NCBI RefSeq assembly: GCF_000739015.1 | Contig: NZ_JPUG01000077.1 | Span: 124,001 to 188,000, forward strand | Origin: Microvirga sp. BSC39 | Lineage (GTDB): Bacteria > Pseudomonadota > Alphaproteobacteria > Rhizobiales > Beijerinckiaceae | Length of the DNA stretch: 64,000 nt | Reading direction: 5' to 3' | Part shown: piece by piece, positions 8,813 through 18,213 of the stretch | Layout: each line of letters begins with the position of its first letter | How positions within the stretch are numbered: the stretch's first letter is position 1 | The notes under the pieces: generated by a model | Database searches by the model: none | Told to the model about the DNA's origin: nothing | The model's input: the letters and a program-made list of their open reading frames with translations, nothing else | Program-made: the position numbers and the translations under genes

Positions 8813-9608
8813 AGGCGTTCCCCGCTGGCTGAAGGCACTCACATGGGTATTCGTGGCGCTGACGCTCGTCTTCGTACTTGGCCCGCTGATCGTGGTTGCG
8901 GGCGTCTCTGTTTCGGAAAGCCAGTTCATCGCCTTTCCTCCGGCGGGGTTCTCACTCCGCTGGTTCGGCGCCATTTTCGAGTCGAACGCCTATGTGGGGG
9001 CCCTTGTCACGAGCCTTCAGCTCGCGGTGCTGGTCACGTTGACCGCAACTGTCATTGGAGCTGGAGCGGCAATCACTCTCCATCGCCGGCGGCTTCCAGG
9101 CACCGGGATTCTCGCCGGCCTTTTCCTTTCACCCTTGATCCTGCCGTCCATCATCTTCGCCATCGGCTTGCTCATGCTGTGGAGCGCAAGCGTCGGGCCG
9201 GTCTCGCTCCCGGTCCTGTGGATCGGCCATACGGTGATTGCTCTGCCCTACGTCATCCGCACCACGCTCGCGGTTCTTGCGGATTCGGATCCTTTTCTCG
9301 AGGAAGCCGCACGCACCATGGGAGCAAGCCGATGGCAGCGGATCCGCCATGTGGTGCTGCCACAATGCGCACCCGGCCTCGCGGCGGGCGCCTTCTTCGC
9401 CTTCAATATTTCATTCGATGAGGCCGTCGTTGCCCTGTTCCTGCGGACGCCCGACCTCGTGACCCTTCCGATCCAAATCTACAACCAGCTTGAATTCAGT
9501 CCGGATCCTACCGTGGCGGCCGTCTCGACCCTGATGATGGGGCTCACGATCCTGCTCATCGCGGTGATCGACCGGTTCCTCGGCATTCAACGCTTCGTCG
9601 GCACCTGA
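8805..9608 (+). CDS. ABC transporter permease, PotC type
   Basis: The 267-aa product has about six membrane helices and its own EAA loop, EEAARTMGASRWQRIRHVVL. The start overlaps the PotB-type gene by 8 bp, indicating translational coupling. It completes the heterodimeric permease. Confidence 0.92.
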   Translation: MVRGVPRWLKALTWVFVALTLVFVLGPLIVVAGVSVSESQFIAFPPAGFSLRWFGAIFESNAYVGALVTSLQLAVLVTLTATVIGAGAAITLHRRRLPGTGILAGLFLSPLILPSIIFAIGLLMLWSASVGPVSLPVLWIGHTVIALPYVIRTTLAVLADSDPFLEEAARTMGASRWQRIRHVVLPQCAPGLAAGAFFAFNISFDEAVVALFLRTPDLVTLPIQIYNQLEFSPDPTVAAVSTLMMGLTILLIAVIDRFLGIQRFVGT

Positions 9609-9609
9609 C

Positions 9610-10665
9610 ATGGCAACCCTTGATCTTACCGAAATCGTGAAATCCTTTGGCTCGACACAGGTGCTGCACGGCATCTCTCTTGCCATCGAAAGTGGTCAGT
9701 TCGTGAGCCTGCTGGGCCCGAGCGGCTGCGGAAAGACGACGCTTCTGCGCATCATTGCCGGGCTGGAGGGCGTCACGCGTGGGTCCGTCCGCATTGATGG
9801 GCGCGACGTGACAGGCTTGGCGCCGGAGTCCCGGGACATCGCCATGATGTTCCAATCCTATGCGCTTCTGCCGCACATGAGCGTGCGTGAGAATATCCGG
9901 TTTCCTCTGAGGATGCGGCGCAGAGGCACGCGGGCGGAGCAGGACGATCGCGTCCAGGCTGCTCTCGAGACCGTTCAACTCGGCCATCTCGCCGACCGAA
10001 TGCCGCGCCAATTGTCAGGCGGCCAGCAGCAGCGTGTCGCCTTGGCCCGGGCCATCGTATCCGATCCGAAGATCCTTCTGCTCGACGAGCCGCTGTCGAA
10101 TCTCGATGCCCGCCTGCGCGAGGACATGCAGGTGGAGTTGATCGAGCTTCACCGCAGGCTGGGGCTGACCACCGTTTTCGTCACCCATGACCAGGAGGAG
10201 GCTCTCAGCCTCTCGGACGTGGTCGTGCTGATGAATAGCGGTCGCATCGAGCAGGTCGGAGATCCCCAGACCATCTACGCATCTCCCCACACAGGATTCG
10301 CCTCCGAATTCTTGGGCTCCGCGAATCTTGTTCCGGTAAGGGTCGTTGACGGTGTATCGGGGCCTCAGGCCCAGTTGCCAAACGGTGAAACGGTCGCCGT
10401 CGCGGTGGGTACAAAGCCGCACGGCGAAACTCACCTGGTTCTTCGCCAAGAGGATTTGAAGCTCTTTCCTGCCAGGCCCGGCATGTCCGGCGATTTCCTC
10501 GCGACGGTGGAGACCCGGGTCTTTCTTGGCGCCCGTATTCGCTACGTACTCCGCATGGGAGATCTGCGCCTCAAATGCCTGGCTCCCGCATCCGATGACT
10601 TCTCTGCGGGGGAGAGGGTGACGGTGCGCCTGCCGGAAGGCGGGGCACAAGTTATTTCGACCTAA
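9610..10665 (+). CDS. ABC transporter ATP-binding protein, PotA type
   Basis: The 351-aa product shows Walker A GPSGCGKT (36-43), the Q-loop region MMFQSYALLPHMSV, signature LSGGQQQR, Walker B ILLLDEPLSNLD and the H-loop VFVTHDQEEAL. The C-terminal ~110 residues form a TOBE-type domain, as in PotA. It begins one base after the PotC-type stop and powers uptake. Confidence 0.93.
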   Translation: MATLDLTEIVKSFGSTQVLHGISLAIESGQFVSLLGPSGCGKTTLLRIIAGLEGVTRGSVRIDGRDVTGLAPESRDIAMMFQSYALLPHMSVRENIRFPLRMRRRGTRAEQDDRVQAALETVQLGHLADRMPRQLSGGQQQRVALARAIVSDPKILLLDEPLSNLDARLREDMQVELIELHRRLGLTTVFVTHDQEEALSLSDVVVLMNSGRIEQVGDPQTIYASPHTGFASEFLGSANLVPVRVVDGVSGPQAQLPNGETVAVAVGTKPHGETHLVLRQEDLKLFPARPGMSGDFLATVETRVFLGARIRYVLRMGDLRLKCLAPASDDFSAGERVTVRLPEGGAQVIST

Positions 10666-10696
10666 CTTTGACCGTATCCGTGAGGAGCCCAGCGCC

Positions 10697-11494
10697 ATGA
10701 TCGGCTTGACAACCGCGCTGCAAAACAACTCCGGTGAATCCCAACGACCGCTCCTCGGCGTGATCGCCTGCAACCGCATGGTTGCTGGAGAAGTCGCCGC
10801 CAGCGTGATGCAGCGCTATCTGCTCGCCGCGGCTGAGCATATGAACGCCTCACTGGTGATCATCCCGAGCCTGCCCGATTTCGTCGAGGCGCCGCGCTTG
10901 GCGAGCATGATCGATGGCTGCCTTTTGACCGGCAGCCCGTCCAACATAGCCCCCCGGTTCTACGGGGGGGCCGATGCCGGGGCTGACGGACCGTTCGACG
11001 AGGGGCGGGACGAAGTCGTGAGGCGGATGTTCTCGGAGATGGTCAAAGCTGGCAAGCCTGTTCTCGGCATTTGCCGAGGCCTGCAGGAAATCAATGTCGC
11101 TCTCGGCGGAACCCTGCGATGTGACCTTGCAACGAGCAGCGGCACCCTGAGCCATCATGCCCCAGCCAATGCCGATATGGATTCGATGTTTGAGCACAGT
11201 CACGAGGTCCGCCTTATGGAAGAAGGCGTCCTCGCCCGCGCGCTGGCGGCATCGAGCATCGTGGTCAACTCGGTGCATTACCAAGGTATCGACCGATTGG
11301 CCCCAGGGCTCTCGGTCGAAGCGACGGCTCCCGATGGCGTCGTTGAGGCCGTCTCTGCGCGCGTAGGCGCATCCTCCATCCTCGCGGTGCAATGGCATCC
11401 GGAATGGCAGGTTCATAACAATCCTGAATCCCAAGCCCTCCTTCGTCTCTATGGCGATGTTCTCCGGGGCAAGGTCACTCTGGCTCACGGCTGA
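10697..11494 (+). CDS. gamma-glutamyl-GABA hydrolase-like class I amidotransferase (PuuD type)
   Basis: The 265-aa product is a peptidase C26 / class I glutamine amidotransferase-like hydrolase. The nucleophile cysteine is in GICRGLQEINVALGG and the partner His-Glu in QWHPEW. PuuD releases GABA from gamma-glutamyl-GABA in putrescine breakdown. GAGGAG precedes the ATG. It follows the transporter by 31 bp and precedes the aldehyde dehydrogenase by 25 bp. PuuA and PuuB partners are absent here, so the exact substrate is inferred. Confidence 0.85.
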   Translation: MIGLTTALQNNSGESQRPLLGVIACNRMVAGEVAASVMQRYLLAAAEHMNASLVIIPSLPDFVEAPRLASMIDGCLLTGSPSNIAPRFYGGADAGADGPFDEGRDEVVRRMFSEMVKAGKPVLGICRGLQEINVALGGTLRCDLATSSGTLSHHAPANADMDSMFEHSHEVRLMEEGVLARALAASSIVVNSVHYQGIDRLAPGLSVEATAPDGVVEAVSARVGASSILAVQWHPEWQVHNNPESQALLRLYGDVLRGKVTLAHG

Positions 11495-11519
11495 ACGCTC
11501 ATTTCACAGGAACTTAATC

Positions 11520-12953
11520 ATGTTTGATCAGGCACAGCTTTTCGTAAACGGTCATTTCCAGGCTGGCGAGGGAGCCGCCGAACCAGTGGTGAATCCGGCC
11601 ACTGGCGATCTGATGGTGTCTCTTGCCAGCGCCAGTGAGGCTCAGGTCGACAGTGCCGTCGCGGCTGCAGAGGCAGCTTTCCCTGCCTGGGCCGTTCTGA
11701 CGCCCCGCGAGCGTTCGAGGGCCCTCTTGCGGATTGCGGACGGGATCGAAGCCAACGCCGCGGGCTTCGCACGGCTCGAAGCCGACAATTGCGGCAAGCC
11801 ACACCGCTATGTGCTGGGCGGCGAGATTCCGAATGTAGTGGACGTGTTCCGCTTCTTTGCCGGCGCCGCGCGGAGCATGCCGGGCGTGCCCGCGGGCGAG
11901 TACCGCAACGGTCAGCATACCAGCATGCTGCGGCGCGATCCGGTCGGCGTGGTCGCCTCGATCTCTCCCTGGAACTATCCGCTTCTCATGGCGGCCTGGA
12001 AGATCGCGCCGGCCATTGCCGCCGGGAACACAGTCGTGATCAAGCCCTCGGAACATACGCCCCTGACCCTGTTGAAGCTGGCTGAAATCTTCGCGGAGGT
12101 GTTGCCGCCGGGCGTCGTGAACATCGTAACCGGGACTGGGGCTCTTGTCGGCCAGCGGCTTGTCTCGCATCCCTTGGTTCGGATGGTGTCCCTGACGGGC
12201 GATGTGGGCACCGGGCGCAAGATCCTGGCTACAGCGGCGGAAACCATGAAGCGCACGCATTTGGAGCTTGGAGGCAAGGCACCCGTCATCGTGTTCGACG
12301 ACGCGGATCTTCCGAGCCTGATCGAGACCCTCAAGGAGGCGAGCTTTTACAACGCCGGTCAGGACTGCACGGCCGCCTGTCATGTCTACGCGGCGGCCCC
12401 GATTTACGACCGTCTCGTGGCCGATCTCGGACGAGCCATCGCCTCTATCAGTTATGGAGGCCCGGATGAGGCCGGGGCCGAGTTCGGACCGCTGATCACG
12501 CAGAGGCAACGCGATCGTGTCGCCGGCTTCGTGGACCGCGCTCAGGCCGACGGGGCGACGGTGATCACAGGTGGCGGTATCCCCGATCGGAAGGGCTTCT
12601 TCTACGAGCCGACACTCATCGCGGCGAGCCAGAATTCAGAGATCGTGCAGAAGGAGGTCTTTGGCCCCGTGGTCTCGATCACGCCCTTCAAGGACGAAGA
12701 CCAGGTGATCGGCTGGGCCAATACTTCTTCCTATGGCCTTGCCTCGTCGATCTGGACACGCAACCTAGGACGCGCAGCCCAACTCTCCGCCGCCTTGCGC
12801 TATGGCGTGACATGGGTCAACACCCACGGCGTCTTCGCGACCGAGATGCCACACGGTGGGATGCGAAACTCCGGCTACGGCAGCGACCTCTCCATGACGG
12901 CTCTTACCGAATACACGCAGGTCCGGCACGTAATGTTCGCCCACGGACGCTGA
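11520..12953 (+). CDS. patD: gamma-aminobutyraldehyde dehydrogenase-like (PatD type)
   Basis: The 477-aa NAD-dependent aldehyde dehydrogenase has general base E249 (HLELGGKAP) and catalytic C283 (NAGQDCTAAC). The segments MKRTHLELGGKAPVIVFDDA and YNAGQDCTAAC are very close, from memory, to E. coli PatD (YdcW), which oxidises 4-aminobutanal to GABA. ATG 11520 with AGGA upstream is preferred to the frame opening at 11451 inside the previous gene. Last gene of the polyamine operon. Related betaine-aldehyde dehydrogenases are the alternative. Confidence 0.85.
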   Translation: MFDQAQLFVNGHFQAGEGAAEPVVNPATGDLMVSLASASEAQVDSAVAAAEAAFPAWAVLTPRERSRALLRIADGIEANAAGFARLEADNCGKPHRYVLGGEIPNVVDVFRFFAGAARSMPGVPAGEYRNGQHTSMLRRDPVGVVASISPWNYPLLMAAWKIAPAIAAGNTVVIKPSEHTPLTLLKLAEIFAEVLPPGVVNIVTGTGALVGQRLVSHPLVRMVSLTGDVGTGRKILATAAETMKRTHLELGGKAPVIVFDDADLPSLIETLKEASFYNAGQDCTAACHVYAAAPIYDRLVADLGRAIASISYGGPDEAGAEFGPLITQRQRDRVAGFVDRAQADGATVITGGGIPDRKGFFYEPTLIAASQNSEIVQKEVFGPVVSITPFKDEDQVIGWANTSSYGLASSIWTRNLGRAAQLSAALRYGVTWVNTHGVFATEMPHGGMRNSGYGSDLSMTALTEYTQVRHVMFAHGR

Positions 12954-13211
12954 AGGCTCACCGCTGTTAGCCCGGCTCACTGGCCTGTAGATCTGGCTGC
13001 CCCTCTAGCTCCCTCATGCTGGCCGGTTTTCTGGCAACTGCCGACGGTGTTGCCTTTTGGCGCTGGCGGACCCCAGGGCAGCCGGCACCGCGTTCTCCGT
13101 GACAGTGAGCTGGGTGTGTTACAACAACGAGCGAATTACGGCGAGCACCTGACCTCGGCAGGCGCTCGCCTTTCTCGCCGTGGGAGAGCGTGACCGCTCA
13201 GCCGGCCAAAT

Positions 13212-14231
13212 CTACTGTTTCTGGCTTTTCACCAGATCAAGAATGCCGGTTTCGGCAACGACCTGCTTCAGCTTGGCCGTCTCGGATGACCAGCGCTGTG
13301 CAAAACCGGCGGCATCCACCGCGACCGGGTCAGAGCCGAGCTTCTCGATCTGGGCCTTCACCTCAGGGTCAGCCATGGCCGCCACAAAGGCATCCGACAG
13401 TTTTTTGACGATGTCTGGATTCAGACCTTTTGGTCCCGCGACGCCCGTCCAGGAGACGATCTCCGCGTCATAGCCGAGTTCTTTTGCAGTCGGAACGTCC
13501 TTCAAGAGGGGATCGGTGCTGCGCTCGGGGCCGAAGTTGACCAGCGCCCGGAGCTTGCCCGCCTCGATTTGGCTCTTGTAATCCACCGGACTTCCTGCTG
13601 CCGCAGACACGTGACCGCCGAGGAGCGCCGTCATCAGCGGCCCGCCGCCGTCGAACGTTACGGGTTCAATCTCAACGCCCGCCGCGCGCGCGAGCTGCGC
13701 AGGCCCGATATGGGAGGAGTTCCCGATGCCTGTAATGCCGTATTTGACCTTCTTAGGATTGTCTTTCGCGAAGGCCAGTAGGTCCTTCAGAGTCTTCCAT
13801 TCCGATTGCGCGCTGGTGGCGAGGATAGGCGGCGTAACCACAACCTGGGCCAATGCTTGTAGGGCGTTCGGATAATCGTAGCGGGTGTTGCCGTAAAGCG
13901 GCTGGAGCACGAGCGTGCTTGTTACCATGCCGATCGTATAGCCGTCCGGCTTGGCGCCCGCGAGTTCGTTGAGACCGATCATCGTTCCGGCGCCCGGCCT
14001 GTTCTCGATCACCAGGGGGTTGCCCAACTTTTGCTCGGCGACCTTCGCCACAATCCTGCCGATTAGATCGGTGCTGCCTCCCGGTGCAAACGGGACGATT
14101 ATTTTGATCGGACGCTCTGGGTAGCCCTGCGCAACAGCGGCACCCGTTCCAAGGGTGAGGCAAGAGACCGCCGCGGCTGCGGCGGCTGCGAGGAGGGACC
14201 TTCTTCTGAAGAGGTTCGGTCGGCACGGCAT
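13212..14231 (-). CDS. TTT transporter substrate-binding protein (Bug/TctC type)
   Basis: The 339-aa product has a signal peptide (LLAAAAAAAVSCLTLGTGAA, cut near AQG) followed by the Bug-family opening YPERPIKIIVPFAPGGSTD. It is a periplasmic solute receptor of the tripartite tricarboxylate transporter family. The ATG at 14231 gives the usual length; the open frame extends another 112 codons into the permease gene and is not native. It is the last gene of the minus-strand operon. Confidence 0.9.
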   Translation of the reverse strand: MPCRPNLFRRRSLLAAAAAAAVSCLTLGTGAAVAQGYPERPIKIIVPFAPGGSTDLIGRIVAKVAEQKLGNPLVIENRPGAGTMIGLNELAGAKPDGYTIGMVTSTLVLQPLYGNTRYDYPNALQALAQVVVTPPILATSAQSEWKTLKDLLAFAKDNPKKVKYGITGIGNSSHIGPAQLARAAGVEIEPVTFDGGGPLMTALLGGHVSAAAGSPVDYKSQIEAGKLRALVNFGPERSTDPLLKDVPTAKELGYDAEIVSWTGVAGPKGLNPDIVKKLSDAFVAAMADPEVKAQIEKLGSDPVAVDAAGFAQRWSSETAKLKQVVAETGILDLVKSQKQ

Positions 14232-14242
14232 GAAAAGTCTCC

Positions 14243-15808
14243 CTAAATGTCGTTGTTGTGCTGGGGTAGACCGGACACCGGCGTAGAAGCCAGTACCGGG
14301 GCGAGATGGGCAGAGCTGGGCCGGCGCGCATATCGAAGGGCCGCAAGCGCGATGCGGGCGACGATGAACAGCCCAGCCGCTCCAAGCAGGAAGCCGCTGA
14401 AGGGCCGCGCCATCAATCCTATGAGGCTTCCGTCGACCAGGACCATCGATTGGACGAAGCCCTTCTCGATGAGCGGGCCCAGAAAGAGGCCAATGACAAG
14501 CGGCGCGATGCTGTACCCGGTCCCTTTTAGGATGTACCCCGCGACGCCAAAGGCAATCGCGAGCCATAGGTCGGACAGGCTGTTACCGATGAAGTACGTT
14601 CCGCTTAGGACTAAAACCGAGACCAGCGGCATCAGGATGTTGAGTGGAACTCGTAGTACGGATGCGAATACACCGACAAAGGGCAGGTTAATGATAAGCA
14701 GCATCATGTTGCCGATGACGAGGCTCGCAATGAGACCCCAGAACAGGTCAGGTTGGCTGTTGACGAGGTTCGGGCCCGGTGTGATCCCGTGGATTAGAAA
14801 GCCGCTCAAAAGCATCGCCGCACCTGCGTTGAACGGCAGTCCGAGGGAGAGAAGCGGTATGAGCGTCGCGGAATCTGCGCCATTGTTTGCCGATTCCGGT
14901 CCCGCGACACCTTCGATGGCGCCAGAGCCGAATTCGTGGCGGCCACGGCTGAAACGCTTCTCAACTGCATAGGACGCAAAGGTCGAGATGGTGCCGGACG
15001 GGCCGGGTATCAGTCCGATCAGAAAGCCGATCAGACTCCCGCGGCCGATCGCTGGGATCGAGCGGCTGATCTCCTCGCGGGTGGGATAGAGATCGCGCAG
15101 GCCAATCTTCGGCGGATTGACGGCGGCATTGCCCTCGGCGGCGGTCTTAAAAACTTCCGCCAGTCCATACGCTCCCATCACGACGATGATGAACGAGATG
15201 CCGTCGAGAAGCCCGTCGAGGGAGAAGGTAAAGCGCTCAACCCCGCTCATGGGATCGATGCCGATCGTGCCAATCATCACCCCCACCACGACCATTAGTC
15301 CGGATTGCACCATCGATTGGCCGCTGATCCCAGACAAGACCACCAAAGCCAGGACTGCAATGCAGAAATATTCCTGGGGTCCAAAGGCGAGGGCTGCGCC
15401 GGCAATGGTCGGAGCAAACAGAATCAGTCCCGCGAGGCCGAAGAGACCAGCGACGAACGAGCCGATCGCCGCAACGCTCAGGGCGGCGCCGGCCCGGCCG
15501 CGCCGCGACATGGCATAGCCCTCGATGCAAGTAACAACGGACGCTCCTTCACCCGGTACATTGAGGAGAATTGATGTTGTGGACCCACCATAGGCGGCGC
15601 CGTAATAGATGCCACCGAAGATCACCAGTGCGGTGAGCGGATCAAGGCCGAAGCTAATCGGGATGAGAAGGGCGATGGTGCCGGAAATGCCAAGTCCGGG
15701 AACCATGCCCGCGAACGTTCCCAGCATAACGCCTAAGCCCGCGGCCAGGAGGTTCGTCGGGGTTGCGGCGACTGTGAAGCCGTGGATGAGCGCGTCAAGG
15801 GATGTCAT
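14243..15808 (-). CDS. tctA: TTT transporter large permease, TctA
   Basis: The 521-aa protein has about 11-12 membrane segments and TctA signatures such as GMVPGLGISGTIALLIPISF, IFGGIYYGAAYGGSTTSILL and GFLIGLIPGPSGTISTFASY. It is the main transport subunit. It lies 12 bp before the receptor gene and 12 bp after TctB. The solute cannot be read from sequence. Confidence 0.93.
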   Translation of the reverse strand: MTSLDALIHGFTVAATPTNLLAAGLGVMLGTFAGMVPGLGISGTIALLIPISFGLDPLTALVIFGGIYYGAAYGGSTTSILLNVPGEGASVVTCIEGYAMSRRGRAGAALSVAAIGSFVAGLFGLAGLILFAPTIAGAALAFGPQEYFCIAVLALVVLSGISGQSMVQSGLMVVVGVMIGTIGIDPMSGVERFTFSLDGLLDGISFIIVVMGAYGLAEVFKTAAEGNAAVNPPKIGLRDLYPTREEISRSIPAIGRGSLIGFLIGLIPGPSGTISTFASYAVEKRFSRGRHEFGSGAIEGVAGPESANNGADSATLIPLLSLGLPFNAGAAMLLSGFLIHGITPGPNLVNSQPDLFWGLIASLVIGNMMLLIINLPFVGVFASVLRVPLNILMPLVSVLVLSGTYFIGNSLSDLWLAIAFGVAGYILKGTGYSIAPLVIGLFLGPLIEKGFVQSMVLVDGSLIGLMARPFSGFLLGAAGLFIVARIALAALRYARRPSSAHLAPVLASTPVSGLPQHNNDI

Positions 15809-15820
15809 TGCAGCGGCCGC

Positions 15821-16267
15821 CTATGGCAAGGGAAGCTGGAGGATGCGCCCAAATAGGAGCCAGATACCTCCAGAGAAACAGCCCGCGATGGCGACGGGCC
15901 AGACGAGGCCGCGCAATTCTCCAACCTTGAGTAGTGCCAGTGTGGCTAGGAACGTTGCGAGGAGGAAGCCCAGAATTCCGAGCACCCCCGCATAAAGCAT
16001 CAGGACGGCGAGGAACCCGAGCGCCCGGATCGGGGACTGGCCGAAATCGGCGGACCCAGCGGCGCCTGCCCGGAAGATGCGAACTACGTTAGCGGCCGCT
16101 AGCATGACGCCGAGCGAGCCGACGATGGTGGGCACGAATCCCGCCTTGGGACTGCTCCAGCTTCCGAAGGAGAAACCCGTCGCGGCGTTGAGGTAGACAG
16201 CGCAGATCAAGAACAGCGCTAGGGCGACGATCCGTTGAGTCAGGATGACAGGGTTGATCTGTCCCAT
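15821..16267 (-). CDS. tctB: TTT transporter small permease, TctB
   Basis: The 148-aa protein has four predicted membrane helices (IVALALFLICAVYL, FVPTIVGSLGVMLAAANVV, ALGFLAVLMLYAGVLGILGF, VWPVAIAGCFSGGIWLLFG), as expected for TctB. ATG 16267 is preceded by GGAG. It sits between TctA and the hydrolase-like gene in one operon. Confidence 0.85.
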   Translation of the reverse strand: MGQINPVILTQRIVALALFLICAVYLNAATGFSFGSWSSPKAGFVPTIVGSLGVMLAAANVVRIFRAGAAGSADFGQSPIRALGFLAVLMLYAGVLGILGFLLATFLATLALLKVGELRGLVWPVAIAGCFSGGIWLLFGRILQLPLP

Positions 16268-16292
16268 TCCCGCAATCTCCTCTCCTGGTGGC

Positions 16293-18041
16293 CTAACCTG
16301 CCATTTCCGGGCTGGCCACAACTGTACTAGGCAGCTGGGCCAGCCGCGCCTTCAAATCTGCGTTGAGTGTTCGCAAGCGCTCCCACCCAAGCATGTTGTA
16401 GACGGCGAAGTGCTGGTCCGTTCGCGCTTCAGCGGCCTGCATCCGGTCCGCCAGCACGAGCAAATCGTCCAAGTCGGTCAAGATCAACTCCTGAGCCTCG
16501 CGCCCGAACCTTGTTGTGGCGCTGGGATGGTCAAGAAGGTATTTCGTGAGCATGCATGCGCGCACGACAGCTCGCCAACCGGCGACATAGAGCCGGAACG
16601 TATCGAACTTGGCGGTCAAGTCGGTATGGGCCTGCACGGACAGGGCATCTGGTTTGTCCCTGACGAGGAGAGATTCCTGCTCGACGAGACGGAGTGCCTC
16701 ATCCTTTTCAGCTAGAATGGCTCGGACGTTTTCTTCGCTCGTTTCTAGCGCGTTCCCCTTCGCGGGATCCCAATCTTTGAGACTATTCTTCTCCTCCGCC
16801 AACCACCAGGCGTGTTCAAGGCTGACAGGGTAGTTGCTGGAATCGGAAAAAACGCAGTCATTGACGAAGAGGCTCTTGCTGATGATCTCCCACGATCGGG
16901 CAAAAAGCCGTTCGCTCCAGGCTGCGGCATCATCAATGGCGTGATCCGTCGCATCGGGGGAGATCATTCCGTTCTCTGTCAACCATTCCCGATGAACTGC
17001 GACTGAGGAGACGTTTTCGTCTACCGCTAGGGCCGATGCGGCGTGCAGGTTGATGAGATTGGGTGTGTGGAAGCAGGAGTGTCCGTCGAGACTTTCCCAG
17101 TCCGTTCGGAGGATGACGCCCTCAACGCCGTGTTTGAGCGCCATCGCCATGCGTCGCCTATAGTCGTCAATGATAATAGCTGGCCCGACGCCCCACCCGA
17201 AATACTGGCCCATCGTGTCGAACTCGACCCACTGAGGGTGGTTGCCGACGTCGCCGAGGCGTGGGTTGTCCGGGAACGTCGGGTAGTAGTCGTGGGGAGT
17301 GTTCTTGAGGCAGACGATTATGTCCTCTGGCAGCTTCTCGATCGTCTCGGCGAGCTCCGTCTGAGCCTTCTTGTCGAAGACAAAATCGCGAACGGCGAGC
17401 TGGCGGCCCGCAGCCCGGATTGGCTCGTACATCGCCATGATCAGCTTGCCGTACCAGGCTTGAGGCGTGCTGTTGCGGCACTGGTCACAGGTGCAGCGGT
17501 TAGAAGAGATCGCTAGCCGGCTCTCGCCCGTGCCCGGCGCCGTGATGATGCCTGCAATATTCGGGAGGTCTTGGAAGAGCTCGGTGTATTTGGTGCGGAC
17601 AAAATCCCACCAGAAGTGGTCGTTGGGGCAAAGCGTCCCATTCTTGTTCAATTGCGGATTGAGCTCGATCAGGATGTCGGGGAACGACAGCTCCTTGTTC
17701 TCGAAATAGACATCGAGACCGTCCCGGTTGGCGAGGTCGATGACTCGGCGGAGATAGTCCCTGCGCTGGTAGGGACCGCTGCGCCGGGTAGGGGTATATT
17801 TGTAGAGTTTTGGATAGATCTCCCGGTAGCGCTCGAAGATGTTGCGACCGATATCGGAGGCGCCGAAAAGCTTGCCGGGATACACTGTCAGGTCGACGAT
17901 ATCGTTACGGTGGAGCACGAGCGCCGTCATATCGTGCCGCTTGGCGAAATCCAAAGCCTTGCGGATCCAATCGAAATTCCAGACATATCCGCTGTGGACT
18001 TCCAGAGCTCGCGTCGAAAAGCGGGCCATCCTCTGCTCCAA
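16293..18041 (-). CDS. TIM-barrel glycoside-hydrolase-like protein, 582 aa
   Basis: The product has no signal peptide or membrane helix and so is cytosolic. The N-terminal ~350 residues look like a beta/alpha barrel: FDWIRKALDFAKRHDMTALVL, FENKELSFPDIL, GTLCPNDHFWWDFV, IAGIITAPGTGESR, CTCDQC, IVCLKNTPHDY and GVEGVILRTDWES. The pattern recalls alpha-glucuronidase-like (GH67-type) barrels. Glu and Asp in FENKE, GTGES and TDWES are candidate catalytic residues, by inference. The C-terminal third is helical. As first gene of the TTT operon it may process the imported solute. Confidence 0.55.
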   Translation of the reverse strand: MEQRMARFSTRALEVHSGYVWNFDWIRKALDFAKRHDMTALVLHRNDIVDLTVYPGKLFGASDIGRNIFERYREIYPKLYKYTPTRRSGPYQRRDYLRRVIDLANRDGLDVYFENKELSFPDILIELNPQLNKNGTLCPNDHFWWDFVRTKYTELFQDLPNIAGIITAPGTGESRLAISSNRCTCDQCRNSTPQAWYGKLIMAMYEPIRAAGRQLAVRDFVFDKKAQTELAETIEKLPEDIIVCLKNTPHDYYPTFPDNPRLGDVGNHPQWVEFDTMGQYFGWGVGPAIIIDDYRRRMAMALKHGVEGVILRTDWESLDGHSCFHTPNLINLHAASALAVDENVSSVAVHREWLTENGMISPDATDHAIDDAAAWSERLFARSWEIISKSLFVNDCVFSDSSNYPVSLEHAWWLAEEKNSLKDWDPAKGNALETSEENVRAILAEKDEALRLVEQESLLVRDKPDALSVQAHTDLTAKFDTFRLYVAGWRAVVRACMLTKYLLDHPSATTRFGREAQELILTDLDDLLVLADRMQAAEARTDQHFAVYNMLGWERLRTLNADLKARLAQLPSTVVASPEMAG

Positions 18042-18188
18042 TCTTGCGAGCGCGGCAGAGGCGCACGAGAGCGATCGCCCTTGGCGCTTGGACGAACGTT
18101 TCCTCAGCCGCGCATAGCCGCGCTTGTTGTGTTGGGGGGCAGGTTGCTCGACAACCGGGTGGACGTCGACAGTTCAATGATGCGTCGG

Positions 18189-18207
18189 CCATAACTCTGG
18201 GTTATGG
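18189..18207. promoter_or_regulatory. candidate LysR operator
   Basis: The perfect inverted repeat CCATAAC-tctgg-GTTATGG lies between the divergent hydrolase-like operon and the LysR gene and ends 6 bp before the LysR ATG. It contains a TAAC-n5-GTTA core, which meets the T-N11-A rule of LysR-type binding sites. It probably mediates autoregulation and control of the TTT operon. Confidence 0.65.
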
Positions 18208-18213
18208 TCAGCT

